From Clostridioides difficile (lineage in GTDB: Bacteria; Bacillota; Clostridia; Peptostreptococcales; Peptostreptococcaceae), in the NCBI GenBank assembly GCA_024919175.1, contig CP103804.1, forward strand, positions 2,356,001 through 2,420,000: a DNA stretch of 64,000 bases, written 5' to 3'. A program made the position numbers and the translations under genes. The notes below the pieces were generated by a model, which was not told the origin of the DNA, did no database searches, and saw nothing but the letters and a program-made list of their open reading frames with translations. Position 1 is the stretch's first letter; each line of letters starts with the position of its first letter. Shown in pieces: positions 8,692 to 17,937 of the stretch.

Positions 8692-9707
8692 AATTAATAA
8701 AAACTATAGATGCTGTTGGACAAGTTTTATGTCATGACATTACTCAAATAATACCAGGAGAATTTAAAGGAAGAAAATTTAAAAAGGGACATGTAGTAAA
8801 AGAAGAAGACATTCCAGTTTTATTATCCCTTGGTAAAGATAATTTATATGTATGGGAAAAATCAGAGGGAATGATTCATGAAAATGAAGGAGCCTTATTT
8901 TTAAAGGAATTAACTGCTGGAGAAAATTTAGATTTCAGTGAAATAAAAGAAGGAAAGATAGATTTCATAGCAGCATGTGATGGGCTTTTAAAAATAGATG
9001 TCGATGCACTTTTTGATTTAAATTGTGTTGGTGAAATAATGATGGCAACTCTTCACAATAATTTTGTAGTAAATAAGGGATTGAAAGTAGCTGGAACAAG
9101 AGTCATACCTTTAGTTATAGATGAGAAAAAACTAGAAGAGGCAAAAAAAGTAGTTGATAACAGAAAAATAGTCAATGTAGTACCTTTTAAACCTAAAAAA
9201 GTAGGAATTGTTACTACTGGAAATGAAGTGTTTTACAGTAGAATTGTTGATAAATTTGGACCAGTAATAGAAGAAAAAGTAAAGGGGTTTGGATGTGAAG
9301 TTATAGGCCAAACTATATGTCCAGATGATAAAGAAATTATAAAAAATGCAATAAAAGAATTTATAAGTCAAGGAGCAGAACTTATCTGTTGTACTGGTGG
9401 AATGAGTGTGGACCCAGATGATGTAACACCAACAGCTATAAAAGAGACCGGAGCTGACTTAGTTACATATGGTTCACCAATATTACCAGGAGCAATGTTT
9501 TTACTTGCTTACTATGGAGAAGTTCCAATCATGGGTATACCAGGGTGTGCAATGTATCATAAAACTACAGTGTTTGATATAGTTCTATCTAGAGTTTTGA
9601 TTGATGAAAAACTTGACAAATATGATATAGCTAAATATGGTCATGGTGGTCTTTGTATGAACTGTGATGTATGTACTTACCCTGCATGTAATTTTGCCAA
9701 AATATAA
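8688..9707 (+). CDS. Molybdopterin-binding protein (MoeA/Mog-like)
   Basis: The 339-residue protein has a MoaB/Mog (MoCF_biosynth, PF00994) domain in its C-terminal half: VGIVTTGNEVF near 172, CTGGMSVDPDDVTP near 235 and GSPILPGAMFLLAYYG near 260. The N-terminal half (VGQVLCHDITQIIPGEFKGRKFKKG) is typical of the molybdopterin-binding proteins in xanthine dehydrogenase accessory clusters. The tail carries four cysteines (CMNCDVCTYPAC), which could bind metal. It probably helps metal insertion or handling of the cofactor. It is the last gene of the locus and is followed by a terminator. Confidence 0.82.
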   Translation: MKLIKTIDAVGQVLCHDITQIIPGEFKGRKFKKGHVVKEEDIPVLLSLGKDNLYVWEKSEGMIHENEGALFLKELTAGENLDFSEIKEGKIDFIAACDGLLKIDVDALFDLNCVGEIMMATLHNNFVVNKGLKVAGTRVIPLVIDEKKLEEAKKVVDNRKIVNVVPFKPKKVGIVTTGNEVFYSRIVDKFGPVIEEKVKGFGCEVIGQTICPDDKEIIKNAIKEFISQGAELICCTGGMSVDPDDVTPTAIKETGADLVTYGSPILPGAMFLLAYYGEVPIMGIPGCAMYHKTTVFDIVLSRVLIDEKLDKYDIAKYGHGGLCMNCDVCTYPACNFAKI

Positions 9708-9719
9708 AATCATAAAAAT

Positions 9720-9749
9720 AGAGTACTTACAAACCTAGGTACTCTTTTT
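9720..9749 (+). terminator. Rho-independent terminator of the molybdenum hydroxylase locus
   Basis: AGAGTAC at 9720-9726 pairs with GTACTCT at 9739-9745, followed by a T-run. It lies 13 bases after the last gene of the locus. The next 300 bases up to the ABC-F gene hold no ORF I can support. Confidence 0.85.
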
Positions 9750-10057
9750 AAGTATTAATTATGTATAGACTATGCTAGTTATACAGAAACTATGTTTTAA
9801 CTAATAGCTAAAACAGTTTAAAGATTCAAATAAAGTATTTAGAGTGTGTAAAAGAATTAATAAAGTTGCAATTTGATTTTTTTATAAGTATAATATAATA
9901 GATTGTTAATTTTTATGAAGCTTACAATCTCTAGTATAATTTTAATAAATATTTCACGAATTTGGTATAAAAAATATGCTGCTTACGTGATAATAAAAAT
10001 GTTATCAAAATTTTATGATAAAATAAATTATGAACAAAAAGAAAGGAAAATACATTA

Positions 10058-11683
10058 ATGTTACAAGTTACAGGTGTTGGACTTAGATTTGGTGATAAGG
10101 AACTATTTAAAGATGTTAACTTAAAATTCACTAAAGGAAATTGCTACGGAATAATAGGAGCTAACGGTGCGGGAAAATCTACTTTTTTAAAAATATTATC
10201 AGGAGAAATAGAACCAAATACAGGGAATGTATCTATAACTGATAAAGAAAGAATGTCAGTTTTAAAACAGGACCACTTCGAATATGAGGAAGAAACTGTT
10301 TTAAATGTTGTTATAAGAGGACATGAAAGACTTTGGAGTATAATGCATGAAAAAGATGCTTTATATATGAAAGAAGATTTCAGCGAAGAAGATGGAATAA
10401 AAGCTGCTGAGCTTGAAGGTGAGTTTGCAGAACTTGATGGATGGGATGCAGAAACTAATGCTGAAAAAATACTTATGGGTCTTGGTATAACTAAGGATAT
10501 GCATTATAAACAAATGAAAGAATTAGTTGGTGGAGAAAAGGTTAAAGTGTTGTTAGCACAATCACTTTTTGGTAAACCTGAAATACTATTAATGGATGAG
10601 CCTACGAACCACTTGGATTTCAAATCAATAAACTGGTTAAATAATTTTATAATGGATTTAGAAGAATCTATAGTTATAATAGTATCACATGATAGACATT
10701 TCTTAAATCAAATATGTACTAATATAGTTGATGTTGACTTTGGTAAAATACAGATGTATGTTGGAAACTACGATTTCTGGTATGAATCAAGTCAATTAGC
10801 ATTACAACTTGCTAAAGACCAAAACAAAAAGACTGAGGAAAAGATAGCTCAATTAAAGGAATTCATAGCTAGATTTAGTTCTAATGCTTCAAAAGCTAAA
10901 CAAGCTACATCTAGAAAGAAACAATTAGATAAATTAGAAGTTGAAGATATACAACCATCAAGAAGAAGATATCCATATGTAGGATTTACACCTGCTAGGG
11001 AAATTGGTAATGAAGTTTTAGAAGTACACAATTTAACTAAAACTATAGATGGAGTTAAAGTACTTGATAATGTGTCATTTAGATTGGATAGAGATGACAA
11101 AGTAGTATTTATGGGTGATGAAATAGCTACTACTGCACTTTTAAATATAGTTATGGGAGAACTTGAACCAGATAGTGGAGAATATAAATGGGGAGTAACT
11201 ACTTCTCAAGATTATCTTCCAAAAAACCATAATAAGTTTTTTGATGGAGTAGAGTATTCTCTAGTTGACTGGCTTAGACAGTTTTCTGAAGAAAAAAGTG
11301 AGAGTTTTATAAGAGGATTTTTAGGTAGAATGTTATTCTCTGGAGAAGAAGCTTTAAAAGAAGCTCAAGTTATATCTGGAGGAGAAAAAGTTAGATGTAT
11401 GCTTAGTAAGTTAATGCTTTCAAATGCAAATATACTTGTATTAGATGACCCTACTAACCACTTAGACTTAGAAAGTATAACTTCTGTAAATAAAGGACTT
11501 GAAAAATTCCCAGGAGTGCTTTTATTTACTTCTCATGACCATGAGTTTATATCTACTATAGCAAATAGAATTATAGAGATAACTCCAAATGGAATAATGG
11601 ATAGAAAAATGGATTTTGATGAGTATTTAGAAAGTAAAGAGATACAAGAACAATTAGCTAAAATGTATGGAAAAGATAAATAA
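10058..11683 (+). CDS. ABC-F family ATPase (YkpA/YbiT type)
   Basis: The 541-residue soluble protein contains two ABC ATPase domains and no membrane segments, as in ABC-F ribosome-associated translation factors. Domain 1 has Walker A GANGAGKST (near 34-42), a GGEKVKVLLAQ signature and Walker B LLMDEPTNHLD. The linker near 255-310 is rich in charged residues. Domain 2 has signature SGGEKVRCMLSK and Walker B LVLDDPTNHLD, but its Walker A position reads GDEIATTALL, without the GK(S/T). Overall sequence is closest in memory to B. subtilis YkpA and E. coli YbiT. It acts on ribosomes rather than as a transporter; a resistance role is not indicated. Confidence 0.87.
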   Translation: MLQVTGVGLRFGDKELFKDVNLKFTKGNCYGIIGANGAGKSTFLKILSGEIEPNTGNVSITDKERMSVLKQDHFEYEEETVLNVVIRGHERLWSIMHEKDALYMKEDFSEEDGIKAAELEGEFAELDGWDAETNAEKILMGLGITKDMHYKQMKELVGGEKVKVLLAQSLFGKPEILLMDEPTNHLDFKSINWLNNFIMDLEESIVIIVSHDRHFLNQICTNIVDVDFGKIQMYVGNYDFWYESSQLALQLAKDQNKKTEEKIAQLKEFIARFSSNASKAKQATSRKKQLDKLEVEDIQPSRRRYPYVGFTPAREIGNEVLEVHNLTKTIDGVKVLDNVSFRLDRDDKVVFMGDEIATTALLNIVMGELEPDSGEYKWGVTTSQDYLPKNHNKFFDGVEYSLVDWLRQFSEEKSESFIRGFLGRMLFSGEEALKEAQVISGGEKVRCMLSKLMLSNANILVLDDPTNHLDLESITSVNKGLEKFPGVLLFTSHDHEFISTIANRIIEITPNGIMDRKMDFDEYLESKEIQEQLAKMYGKDK

Positions 11684-11735
11684 TATACTTTAGCTATCAA
11701 TAGATATTATTTTTACTAAATATAATTATTATAAT

Positions 11736-11815
11736 AAAAACCTTTTAATATTTGAGAATACGCTATACATAAGTGTGTAAGTTTTTAATCAAATATTAGA
11801 AGGTTTTTTATTTTA
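11736..11815 (+). terminator. Long-stem terminator after the ABC-F gene
   Basis: The 20-base arms at 11736-11755 and 11789-11808 are complementary with one G-U pair. The downstream arm ends in TTTTTTATTTT. It terminates the ABC-F transcript. The next 200 bases are AT-rich with no ORF. Confidence 0.85.
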
Positions 11816-12017
11816 TTGAAAAATGTAATTTTAGAAATATAATAATTAAGAATAAAAGAGTAAATAATAGTTGTAAAGAAAACAATAAAATAGACTAATA
11901 AAGAATAGTTCTAAAATAGTTATCTTTGATTTTTAAAATAAAAGATATAGAGATACTTATTTATTGGTAAAATATGCTATACTTTACTTAAATATATATT
12001 TAGGGGGAAATTATATT

Positions 12018-13346
12018 ATGAAAATTAGTAAAAAATTATTATCACTTGGGCTATCTATTTCTCTTGTTATAGCTAGTTCACCAATATCAAATGCACTGTC
12101 ATCAATAGATAAAATAAGGGGAGAGAATATCTATGAGACAGCAGGATTAATTGCAGATAAACAAACTTATGAAACAGCTATAATTGTAAATTTAGACACT
12201 TCTATAGCAGATGGACTCTCAGCTAGTGGACTTTCTGGAGTTTCAAATGCACCTATATTATTATCTCAAAAAAATAGTCTTCCATCAGCAACTTCAAAAA
12301 GATTAAACAATGTAAAAAGTGTGTACATAATAGGTGGTACAAATTCTGTAAGCAAATCTGTAGAAGATGGATTAAACTCAAAAGGAATTACAGTAAAAAG
12401 AATTGATGGGGATGATAGAATAAAAACTAGTTATAATGTTGCAAAAGAAATAAATTCTAAACAAAAAGTTAGTACTGTTATGTTAACAAATGCATATAAA
12501 GGAGAAGCAGATGCAATAAGTATAGCTTCTGTAGCAGCTAGAGATAAGGCAGCAATAATATTAACAGATGGTAAGAGCATTCCATTCTCAACTAGTGGAG
12601 TAAAATCATATGCTATTGGTGGTACCATATCAATGAATGATGCATTAGTTAAAAATGCAAATGCTACTAGATTAGGTGGAAGTGATAGATTTGATACAAA
12701 CAAGAAAATAATAAATCAATTTTATAGTGGAGTGAAAAAATTCCATATAGCAGATTCTTCAAATTTAGCGTATGCTCTTATAGGGACAAGTATAGCTAAA
12801 AATAAACCTATAGTTATAGTTAATGATAGTTCAAATAAAGATATACTTAAAGATGCAACAGAAGTCACTGCAATAGGTAATTTAAGTGATAAAATTATAA
12901 ATGCTTGTATTAATGTTACAAAACCAACAAAACAAGAATATGAATATACAAAATCTTACTGTGATGCAGAATTAAATTATTTGAGTCAATATGCAAAGAC
13001 TTTAAATGTAGCTTTAAAAATAGGGCCATCTAAAGTAAAAGAATTTGCTTTAGGACAAAAAAATTTCTTAAATCAGATGTATAGCACACACCTAGAGATA
13101 AATTCTAGTACTGATTTATATAAAGAAATGAAAAACTACATTTATTATGTTTGTGAATTAAATCAAAATTTGATTGATGGCAACTATAATAAAGCATCAG
13201 ATAATATAGCTAAGATTCAAAAAACTTTAGACAAAGTAATTGTACTATATAATAAGGAATTTGGATATAGAACCGTTTCATTAAAAGAAAATGATATGAA
13301 TAATATGAAAGAAATAGAAATTAATTTATTAACTAACATAGATTAG
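12018..13346 (+). CDS. Cell wall protein with CWB2 (PF04122) repeats, C. difficile Cwp type
   Basis: The 442-residue exported protein starts with a Sec signal peptide (MKISKKLLSLGLSISLVIAS, cleavage probably after SNA near residue 28). Three tandem cell-wall-binding-2 repeats follow at about 30-310; they anchor Cwp proteins to the cell wall polymer PSII. Typical pieces are IRGENIYETAGLIAD, VYIIGGTNSVS, RIDGDDRIKTSYNVA and RLGGSDRFDTNKKI. The C-terminal 130 residues are charged, helical-looking and not assigned to a domain. The start at 12018 follows TTTAGGGGG; an upstream TTG-initiated extension is not needed. The exact Cwp number cannot be given. Confidence 0.9.
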   Translation: MKISKKLLSLGLSISLVIASSPISNALSSIDKIRGENIYETAGLIADKQTYETAIIVNLDTSIADGLSASGLSGVSNAPILLSQKNSLPSATSKRLNNVKSVYIIGGTNSVSKSVEDGLNSKGITVKRIDGDDRIKTSYNVAKEINSKQKVSTVMLTNAYKGEADAISIASVAARDKAAIILTDGKSIPFSTSGVKSYAIGGTISMNDALVKNANATRLGGSDRFDTNKKIINQFYSGVKKFHIADSSNLAYALIGTSIAKNKPIVIVNDSSNKDILKDATEVTAIGNLSDKIINACINVTKPTKQEYEYTKSYCDAELNYLSQYAKTLNVALKIGPSKVKEFALGQKNFLNQMYSTHLEINSSTDLYKEMKNYIYYVCELNQNLIDGNYNKASDNIAKIQKTLDKVIVLYNKEFGYRTVSLKENDMNNMKEIEINLLTNID

Positions 13347-13370
13347 TTTGACATATAATATAAAACTATT

Positions 13371-13401
13371 AAGATAGTCAATTTTGGCTATCTTTTTTAT
13401 T
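13371..13401 (+). terminator. Terminator after the CWB2 surface protein
   Basis: AAGATAG at 13371-13377 pairs with CTATCTT at 13388-13394, followed by TTTTTAT. It lies 24 bases beyond the cwp stop codon. Confidence 0.8.
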
Positions 13402-13496
13402 TAGTATAGATATTGTAGTAAATATAATTATAGAGATAACGTAAATGGAGCTGTGGATAGAAAGATACCTAGATTTTTTAGGTTATAAAAAAGTAC

Positions 13497-13552
13497 ATGT
13501 CTCCAAATCTAAGTTGCTTGTTTACATCGAGTCAACTTAGATTTGGAGACAT
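13497..13552 (-). terminator. Perfect 20-bp inverted repeat, probable minus-strand terminator of the GNAT gene
   Basis: Arms 13497-13516 and 13533-13552 are exact reverse complements with a 16-base loop. Read on the minus strand, the hairpin is followed after a few bases by TTTTTT, suiting termination of the GNAT gene ending at 13588. The stem is unusually long and perfect for a terminator. Confidence 0.65.
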
Positions 13553-13587
13553 AATAAGCAAAAATTATATAATATAATTTCCTAATT

Positions 13588-14043
13588 CTATAGGCATTCT
13601 CTTTTATGATAATGTATTTTTTGTAAAGTTACAGGAGTTACTGGTTCACCATAAAAGTCTTCAGCTTTACCAGTAACCATACCACCTAATCTACAAATGA
13701 TTTTAACTGTTGTGTCACGTGCTTCAATAAAAATTTCATCAATATCTTGAGAAAATAAATCATCAATAGAAAAACATGCTAGTTTTGTGCCAATATGTTG
13801 ACCACGAAAATTTTTTCTAATTGCAAATCTGCCCCAGTGAACTTGTCTATTTTCGTACCAAGATGCAACTGCTCCAATAATAACATCATCAATTGTTGTG
13901 CACCACCATGATGGATTATTATCTTGAGAAATAGGGATTATATCTTTTGGAATCTTTTGTTCTACCGAAAAAACATCTAATTCAAGTTTATTAATATCTA
14001 GCATATCATCTGCTGTAGCTTTTCTGAATATAATTTTTTTCAT
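13588..14043 (-). CDS. GNAT-family N-acetyltransferase
   Basis: This 151-residue protein has the GNAT fold (PF00583): an N-terminal FRKATADDMLDINKLE strand-helix, a central WGRFAIRKNFRGQHIGTKL segment with the acetyl-CoA pyrophosphate-binding R/Q-x-x-G-x-G/A pattern (near 76-88) and a C-terminal substrate part. It transfers acetyl from acetyl-CoA to an unknown amine. AGGAGG lies upstream of its ATG on the minus strand. It is convergent with the surface protein gene, at the edge of a worn accessory island. Confidence 0.8.
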   Translation of the reverse strand: MKKIIFRKATADDMLDINKLELDVFSVEQKIPKDIIPISQDNNPSWWCTTIDDVIIGAVASWYENRQVHWGRFAIRKNFRGQHIGTKLACFSIDDLFSQDIDEIFIEARDTTVKIICRLGGMVTGKAEDFYGEPVTPVTLQKIHYHKRECL

Positions 14044-14232
14044 AACAATCCTCCTAATTTGCGAAGTAGAAGCTGTATTTATAATGCTAAAACTATTTTG
14101 TAATAAATATATTTTAACTCTTCTATTATAAAATTAAATTTGAATATTAATTTAGTTTTAATTTTATTAGTAGTAAAAATTAATTTTATAGATAATAAAG
14201 ATTAGAGTAAATATAATCAAAAAAATGTAATA

Positions 14233-15345
14233 TTAGTTAGCATTAAATAAGTTTTCAGAAATTTTGTCAGATGCTTCTTTGTCCATTTCTTTTAGAACAT
14301 GGGAATAAACATTTAAGGTTGTATTTATATTTGAATGACCAACTCTTTCTGAGATAACTTTTATAGGTACCTTAGAATTTATAAGTAAAGTAACATGTGA
14401 ATGTCTTAAATCATGAAATCTAATATGGGGCAAGTCATTCTTTTCTAAAAATCTTTTGAATTTTTTACTCATAACATCTTCAGCAATAGGTTCACATTTT
14501 TTATTGAAAAATAACAAATCACGATTATTTCTAATAGAAGATTTTAATAAATTTTTATTTTGTTTTATTTTATATTCTTTTAGTAAAAAGATTAATTCCT
14601 TTGGAGCAGATATTTTTCTAATAGAGCTTTCGGTTTTGGGTTCTTTAAGAATTACAGAGCCATTAATTCGAGCAGTTATTTTATTTACAGTTATTGTATT
14701 TTCTTCAAAATCAATATTATCCCAAGTTAAACCTAAAACTTCTGAAATTCTGAGACCTAAACCAACTGCTAAATTAATAGGTAATTCCATATATGTATTT
14801 TTTGACAAGTTCAACAATTTTATCATTTGTTCTTTGTCATAAATTTCATTTTTAAATTTTTTATATCTTGGAGCTTCTATATTATCCATAATATTTTCTT
14901 TTACTAATTTGAGTCTATATGCTCTTTTTATTGCAAGTTTCAATATATTTATATGAATCTTAATTGATTGAGGATTCAATTTATGAGAGAGTTTGTCAAT
15001 ATAGTTCTGTATATGAATTGGATGCAAATCCTGTATTTTATATTTACCAATAGATGGATTAATATAATTCTTACAAATACTAACATAATTGTTGTATGTA
15101 GCTAATGATATATTTTCACTGTATTTTTTTAAAAAATCTAATAGAAATTCTGAGACAGTGATTTCGTTTGGAATTAAAAAGCCATCTTTATATAGACTTT
15201 CCTTTACTTCATTTAACCTTTTGCTTGCATCTCTTTTTTTATCAAAAATACCCATGTTCTTTTGTTTTCTCTTTCCATTATCCTCATCTGTAAATTCAAG
15301 ATAAACTACATAATTCTTGTTTCGTTTTCTAATAAATGCATTCAT
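14233..15345 (-). CDS. Tyrosine recombinase (phage-type integrase), stranded
   Basis: About 370 residues. It has an N-terminal Arm DNA-binding region (FIRKRNKNYVVYLEF), a SAM-like core-binding domain at about 65-150 and a complete catalytic domain: Arg in GLGLRISEVLGL, Lys in LKEPKTESS, HDLRHSH, and GHSNINTTLNVYSH with the Tyr nucleophile. The start was moved to the internal ATG at 15345 because GGTGGG precedes it. No other phage or ICE structural genes accompany it. This suggests the remnant of a deleted element or a small integrative island that also includes the next few genes. Confidence 0.88.
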   Translation of the reverse strand: MNAFIRKRNKNYVVYLEFTDEDNGKRKQKNMGIFDKKRDASKRLNEVKESLYKDGFLIPNEITVSEFLLDFLKKYSENISLATYNNYVSICKNYINPSIGKYKIQDLHPIHIQNYIDKLSHKLNPQSIKIHINILKLAIKRAYRLKLVKENIMDNIEAPRYKKFKNEIYDKEQMIKLLNLSKNTYMELPINLAVGLGLRISEVLGLTWDNIDFEENTITVNKITARINGSVILKEPKTESSIRKISAPKELIFLLKEYKIKQNKNLLKSSIRNNRDLLFFNKKCEPIAEDVMSKKFKRFLEKNDLPHIRFHDLRHSHVTLLINSKVPIKVISERVGHSNINTTLNVYSHVLKEMDKEASDKISENLFNAN

Positions 15346-15375
15346 ATATAACCCACCAATCAAAATTTTATACAT

Positions 15376-15695
15376 TTATTATAACATATGGATAAACTCA
15401 AAAATAGTTTTTGAAATAAATTTATAGTTATTTCAAAGATTGATATTTATTGATTATAAAATGGGTATATTATCTTAAATATTAGAATTTTGATTTAATA
15501 ATCTGTTATACTTAATGTATATAAAAATAAAATTTATTTTTTACTTTGGGATTTTATATGTTTGGTTGGTACTGAAAATATAAGTTTTTTATATTAATAA
15601 ATTTGAATTGTATATTTTAAATAAAACCTTTGACTGGAAAAGTTTATTAATATAGTATTTAATTATATATAAGTTTGAGAGGAGTGTAAAATCAT
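15376..15695. other. 320-bp intergenic region with one operator-like palindrome
   Basis: It lies between the divergent integrase and BlaI-like genes. TTGAAATAA at 15411-15419 and TTATTTCAA at 15428-15436 form a perfect 9-bp palindrome with an 8-base spacer, about 65 bases upstream of the integrase start. This could bind the neighbouring BlaI-like regulator or another repressor; no experimental motif supports that. The rest is AT-rich without ORFs. Confidence 0.4.
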
Positions 15696-16073
15696 ATGAC
15701 TATTACTAAGATACCACCAGCAGAATTAAAGGTCATGAAATTTATTTGGGGGTCAGATTTTACAGTAACATCAAAAGATGTCATTGAAGCTATGGAAAAA
15801 CTATATGATTGGAAGCAAACTACAACACTAACACTTTTATCAAGATTAGTAAATAAGAAATTTTTAGATGCGAAAAAAATAGATAGACATACACATTATA
15901 CAGTTATTATTGGAGAAGAGGAATATTTACATTTTGAAACAAAAACTTTTCTAGATAATATGCATGGAAGTTCTATTGAAAGCTTTATGAAAGCATTGTT
16001 CAAAAAGGGGGTAAATGAGGAAGAATTAAATTCTGTTGAAAAATGGGTAAAAGATATTAAAAAAGATGAATAG
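15696..16073 (+). CDS. BlaI/MecI/CopY-family transcriptional repressor
   Basis: The 125-residue protein matches the penicillinase-repressor family (PF03965): an N-terminal winged helix starting IPPAELKVMKFIW, with recognition region WKQTTTLTLLSRLVNKKFL near 48-66, then a dimerisation tail. Family members repress beta-lactamase or metal-export genes and are usually inactivated by a BlaR1-type membrane protease. No BlaR1 or beta-lactamase gene is adjacent, so the target is unknown. It starts with GAGAGGAGTG upstream of its ATG. Confidence 0.82.
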   Translation: MTITKIPPAELKVMKFIWGSDFTVTSKDVIEAMEKLYDWKQTTTLTLLSRLVNKKFLDAKKIDRHTHYTVIIGEEEYLHFETKTFLDNMHGSSIESFMKALFKKGVNEEELNSVEKWVKDIKKDE

Positions 16074-16329
16074 TTTGTTGAGATTAATAACAAAAATAAC
16101 TTAAAATATATGTTTTTTATAAAAAAATACTGTATTATATTTTTTGTAGTAATTGTATGTTTAAATATATGAACATTTAAGCATTTAATAGTATATAAAA
16201 ACTAAAACTTTTTGGTTATTTTTAAGATAAATTTAATTGTCATAAAATAAATAGTTTTTACAATAATTAGTCAAATGAATTGGAAGCAGAGTTAGCTGTA
16301 AAATAAATAGATTTCTTTATTAAGTATTC

Positions 16330-16456
16330 TTAGTTTTCTAACACATTTTAATACTCTAGGTCTAATATAAAATTAAATTTATTAAGATTTGATTTTATAT
16401 TAGACTTAGAGTTAATCATAATTTAACTAAATATTAGTTATTAAATAGAAAACTAA
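16330..16456. repeat. Nested inverted repeat (two-tier palindrome), possible MITE or structured RNA
   Basis: The inner 25-base arms 16354-16378 and 16387-16411 pair with only two G-U positions. The outer 11-base arms TTAGTTTTCTA 16330-16340 and TAGAAAACTAA 16446-16456 are perfectly complementary. The 127-base structure lies in a gene-free stretch between the BlaI-like gene and the RHH gene. The imperfect inner arms include G-U wobble, which argues somewhat for an RNA fold. Confidence 0.6.
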
Positions 16457-16644
16457 AATTTTTTATTATTTGTACAAATGGATTGTTTTTTAGGTATATT
16501 AAAAGTTGTAATTTTATTTTTATATTGATTATTTTAGGTATATTAAATGACGATGTGTTAGATTATATTCTTGTTTAAATGAGTATTTATAAATATGAAA
16601 TAAATATTATTAAAATACATATTAATAGCTATTAAAATAAAAAG

Positions 16645-16671
16645 AAAAGTTCCTAATTTTTAGGAACTTTT
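16645..16671 (-). terminator. Bidirectional terminator for the RHH-protein gene
   Basis: AAAAGTTCCTAA at 16645-16656 pairs perfectly with TTAGGAACTTTT at 16660-16671. It lies 8 bases past the minus-strand RHH gene end, and a U-rich tract follows on that strand. Confidence 0.85.
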
Positions 16672-16678
16672 TATTTGT

Positions 16679-16942
16679 TTAATACAATGTATGAGTTTTT
16701 GCTTCAGCAATAGCTCTTGCTGCACTTTTAGGTTTTTCCATATTTTCTTTTTTGTAGAAATCAATTACTTCTTCTAAATCTTTATTTTCAATATTGTCTT
16801 TTCTATTTTCAAGAATATAATTTATGATTGATTCATTTATCAAGTTTGATAAATCTGTATTTTCATTATTAGTCATTTTGTATACTTCTTGCAATAAAAC
16901 TTCATTAACTTCAATTGTAATTTGTTTTGTATTTTTTATCAT
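16679..16942 (-). CDS. Small ribbon-helix-helix-like protein (possible antitoxin)
   Basis: About 87 residues. The N-terminal KQITIEVNEVLLQEVYKMTNNENTDLSNLINESI segment (split strand then two helices) resembles the ribbon-helix-helix fold of CopG-type regulators and antitoxins. The C-terminal half is charged and could be a partner-binding tail ending in RAIAEAKTHTLY. No toxin-like ORF lies beside it, so an antitoxin role is only a possibility. The start at 16942 follows GAGGTGA; a GTG just upstream overlaps that site. Confidence 0.55.
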   Translation of the reverse strand: MIKNTKQITIEVNEVLLQEVYKMTNNENTDLSNLINESIINYILENRKDNIENKDLEEVIDFYKKENMEKPKSAARAIAEAKTHTLY

Positions 16943-17263
16943 ATTAATCACCTCTTAAAAAAATTATAACATTTCAAAAAAATAAAATCAAGATGTTTTA
17001 AAATTATAGAATTTTAATTCTTAAATTCTTAAAAATAGAAAAATTAAATAGAAGTAGTTTTCGAGTATTAAAAAGATTAATAAAAAATATATTTAGTCAT
17101 AAAAGCTTTGTACGATATGATTCTAAGATGGAGGATTTATAAGGGTTTAGGGTGAATTAAGTATAAGACAACTTCTTAAAGCAAATGAGTGTGGCATTTA
17201 AATCTAAATGTAGACATATAATATTAAATATGCTAATATATCAAAATAATAAGGGGGGAATTT

Positions 17264-17836
17264 ATGAAGCTTAAAGAAGCATTGATTACATGTGTTGTAT
17301 GTAGTGTATGTTTAACTCCATTATTGGTAAATGGAGAAACAAAAATAGATGCAGAGCATTGTAAAGAATCTATAGTAAATATAGATACTATAGTGACTTC
17401 AGGTAAAAACTTTAATTCTAAATATAATCAAGGTATGAAAGACTATAAAAACAGTGATGAGTATAAATTAAAAGTGCAAAAAGAGAGGCTAGAAAACCAA
17501 CTAGGAATCAAAATAAAGGATTTAATTCCTATAACATTTGAAGTGAGTTATTATACCAGCCTTAATCAAGAAAATGGATATGGAGCTATAACTGCCACAG
17601 GAGATGATTTAGAAGATGGTTTTGTGGCAAACAATCACTTAAGTTTTGGGACTAAGATTATAGTAGATGGTAAAGTAAAAACCGTTATGGATAGGGGGTC
17701 TAGTAAGTATTTTAGTAATTCTAATGCGATAGATGTATTTGTACCCAAATGGAGTAATGAAAGTGAATCAGAGTATTATGACAGGGTTAATAATATGGGA
17801 AGGCACTATAAAAAAGGATACATCATTATGGAATAA
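17264..17836 (+). CDS. Exported 3D-domain protein (putative peptidoglycan-active)
   Basis: The 190-residue protein has a Sec signal peptide (about 1-25, ending LLVNGE) and a C-terminal 3D domain (PF06725) at about 92-190: FEVSYYTSLNQENGYGAITATG, then GTKIIVDGKVKTVMDRG and NAIDVFVPKW with conserved aspartates. 3D domains share the double-psi fold and catalytic-type Asp residues of MltA-like lytic transglycosylases. It may act on the cell wall, but the substrate is not shown. It starts after AAGGGGGGAA. It lies just outside the integrase-bearing island. Confidence 0.75.
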   Translation: MKLKEALITCVVCSVCLTPLLVNGETKIDAEHCKESIVNIDTIVTSGKNFNSKYNQGMKDYKNSDEYKLKVQKERLENQLGIKIKDLIPITFEVSYYTSLNQENGYGAITATGDDLEDGFVANNHLSFGTKIIVDGKVKTVMDRGSSKYFSNSNAIDVFVPKWSNESESEYYDRVNNMGRHYKKGYIIME

Positions 17837-17937
17837 TAGTTCTTCTTCAAGTAATATGTATTGATTGCAATATTTATTACATATATAATAGATATTAAGT
17901 TAATTAATACAACAATGTATATTACTGGGAGGGCAAT

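Larger units (their letters stand above)
16074..16678. other. 600-bp region without a gene, holding a nested palindrome and a terminator
   Basis: No supported ORF on either strand. The only structure is the nested inverted repeat at 16330-16456 and the bidirectional terminator at 16645-16671, both listed separately. Confidence 0.5.
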
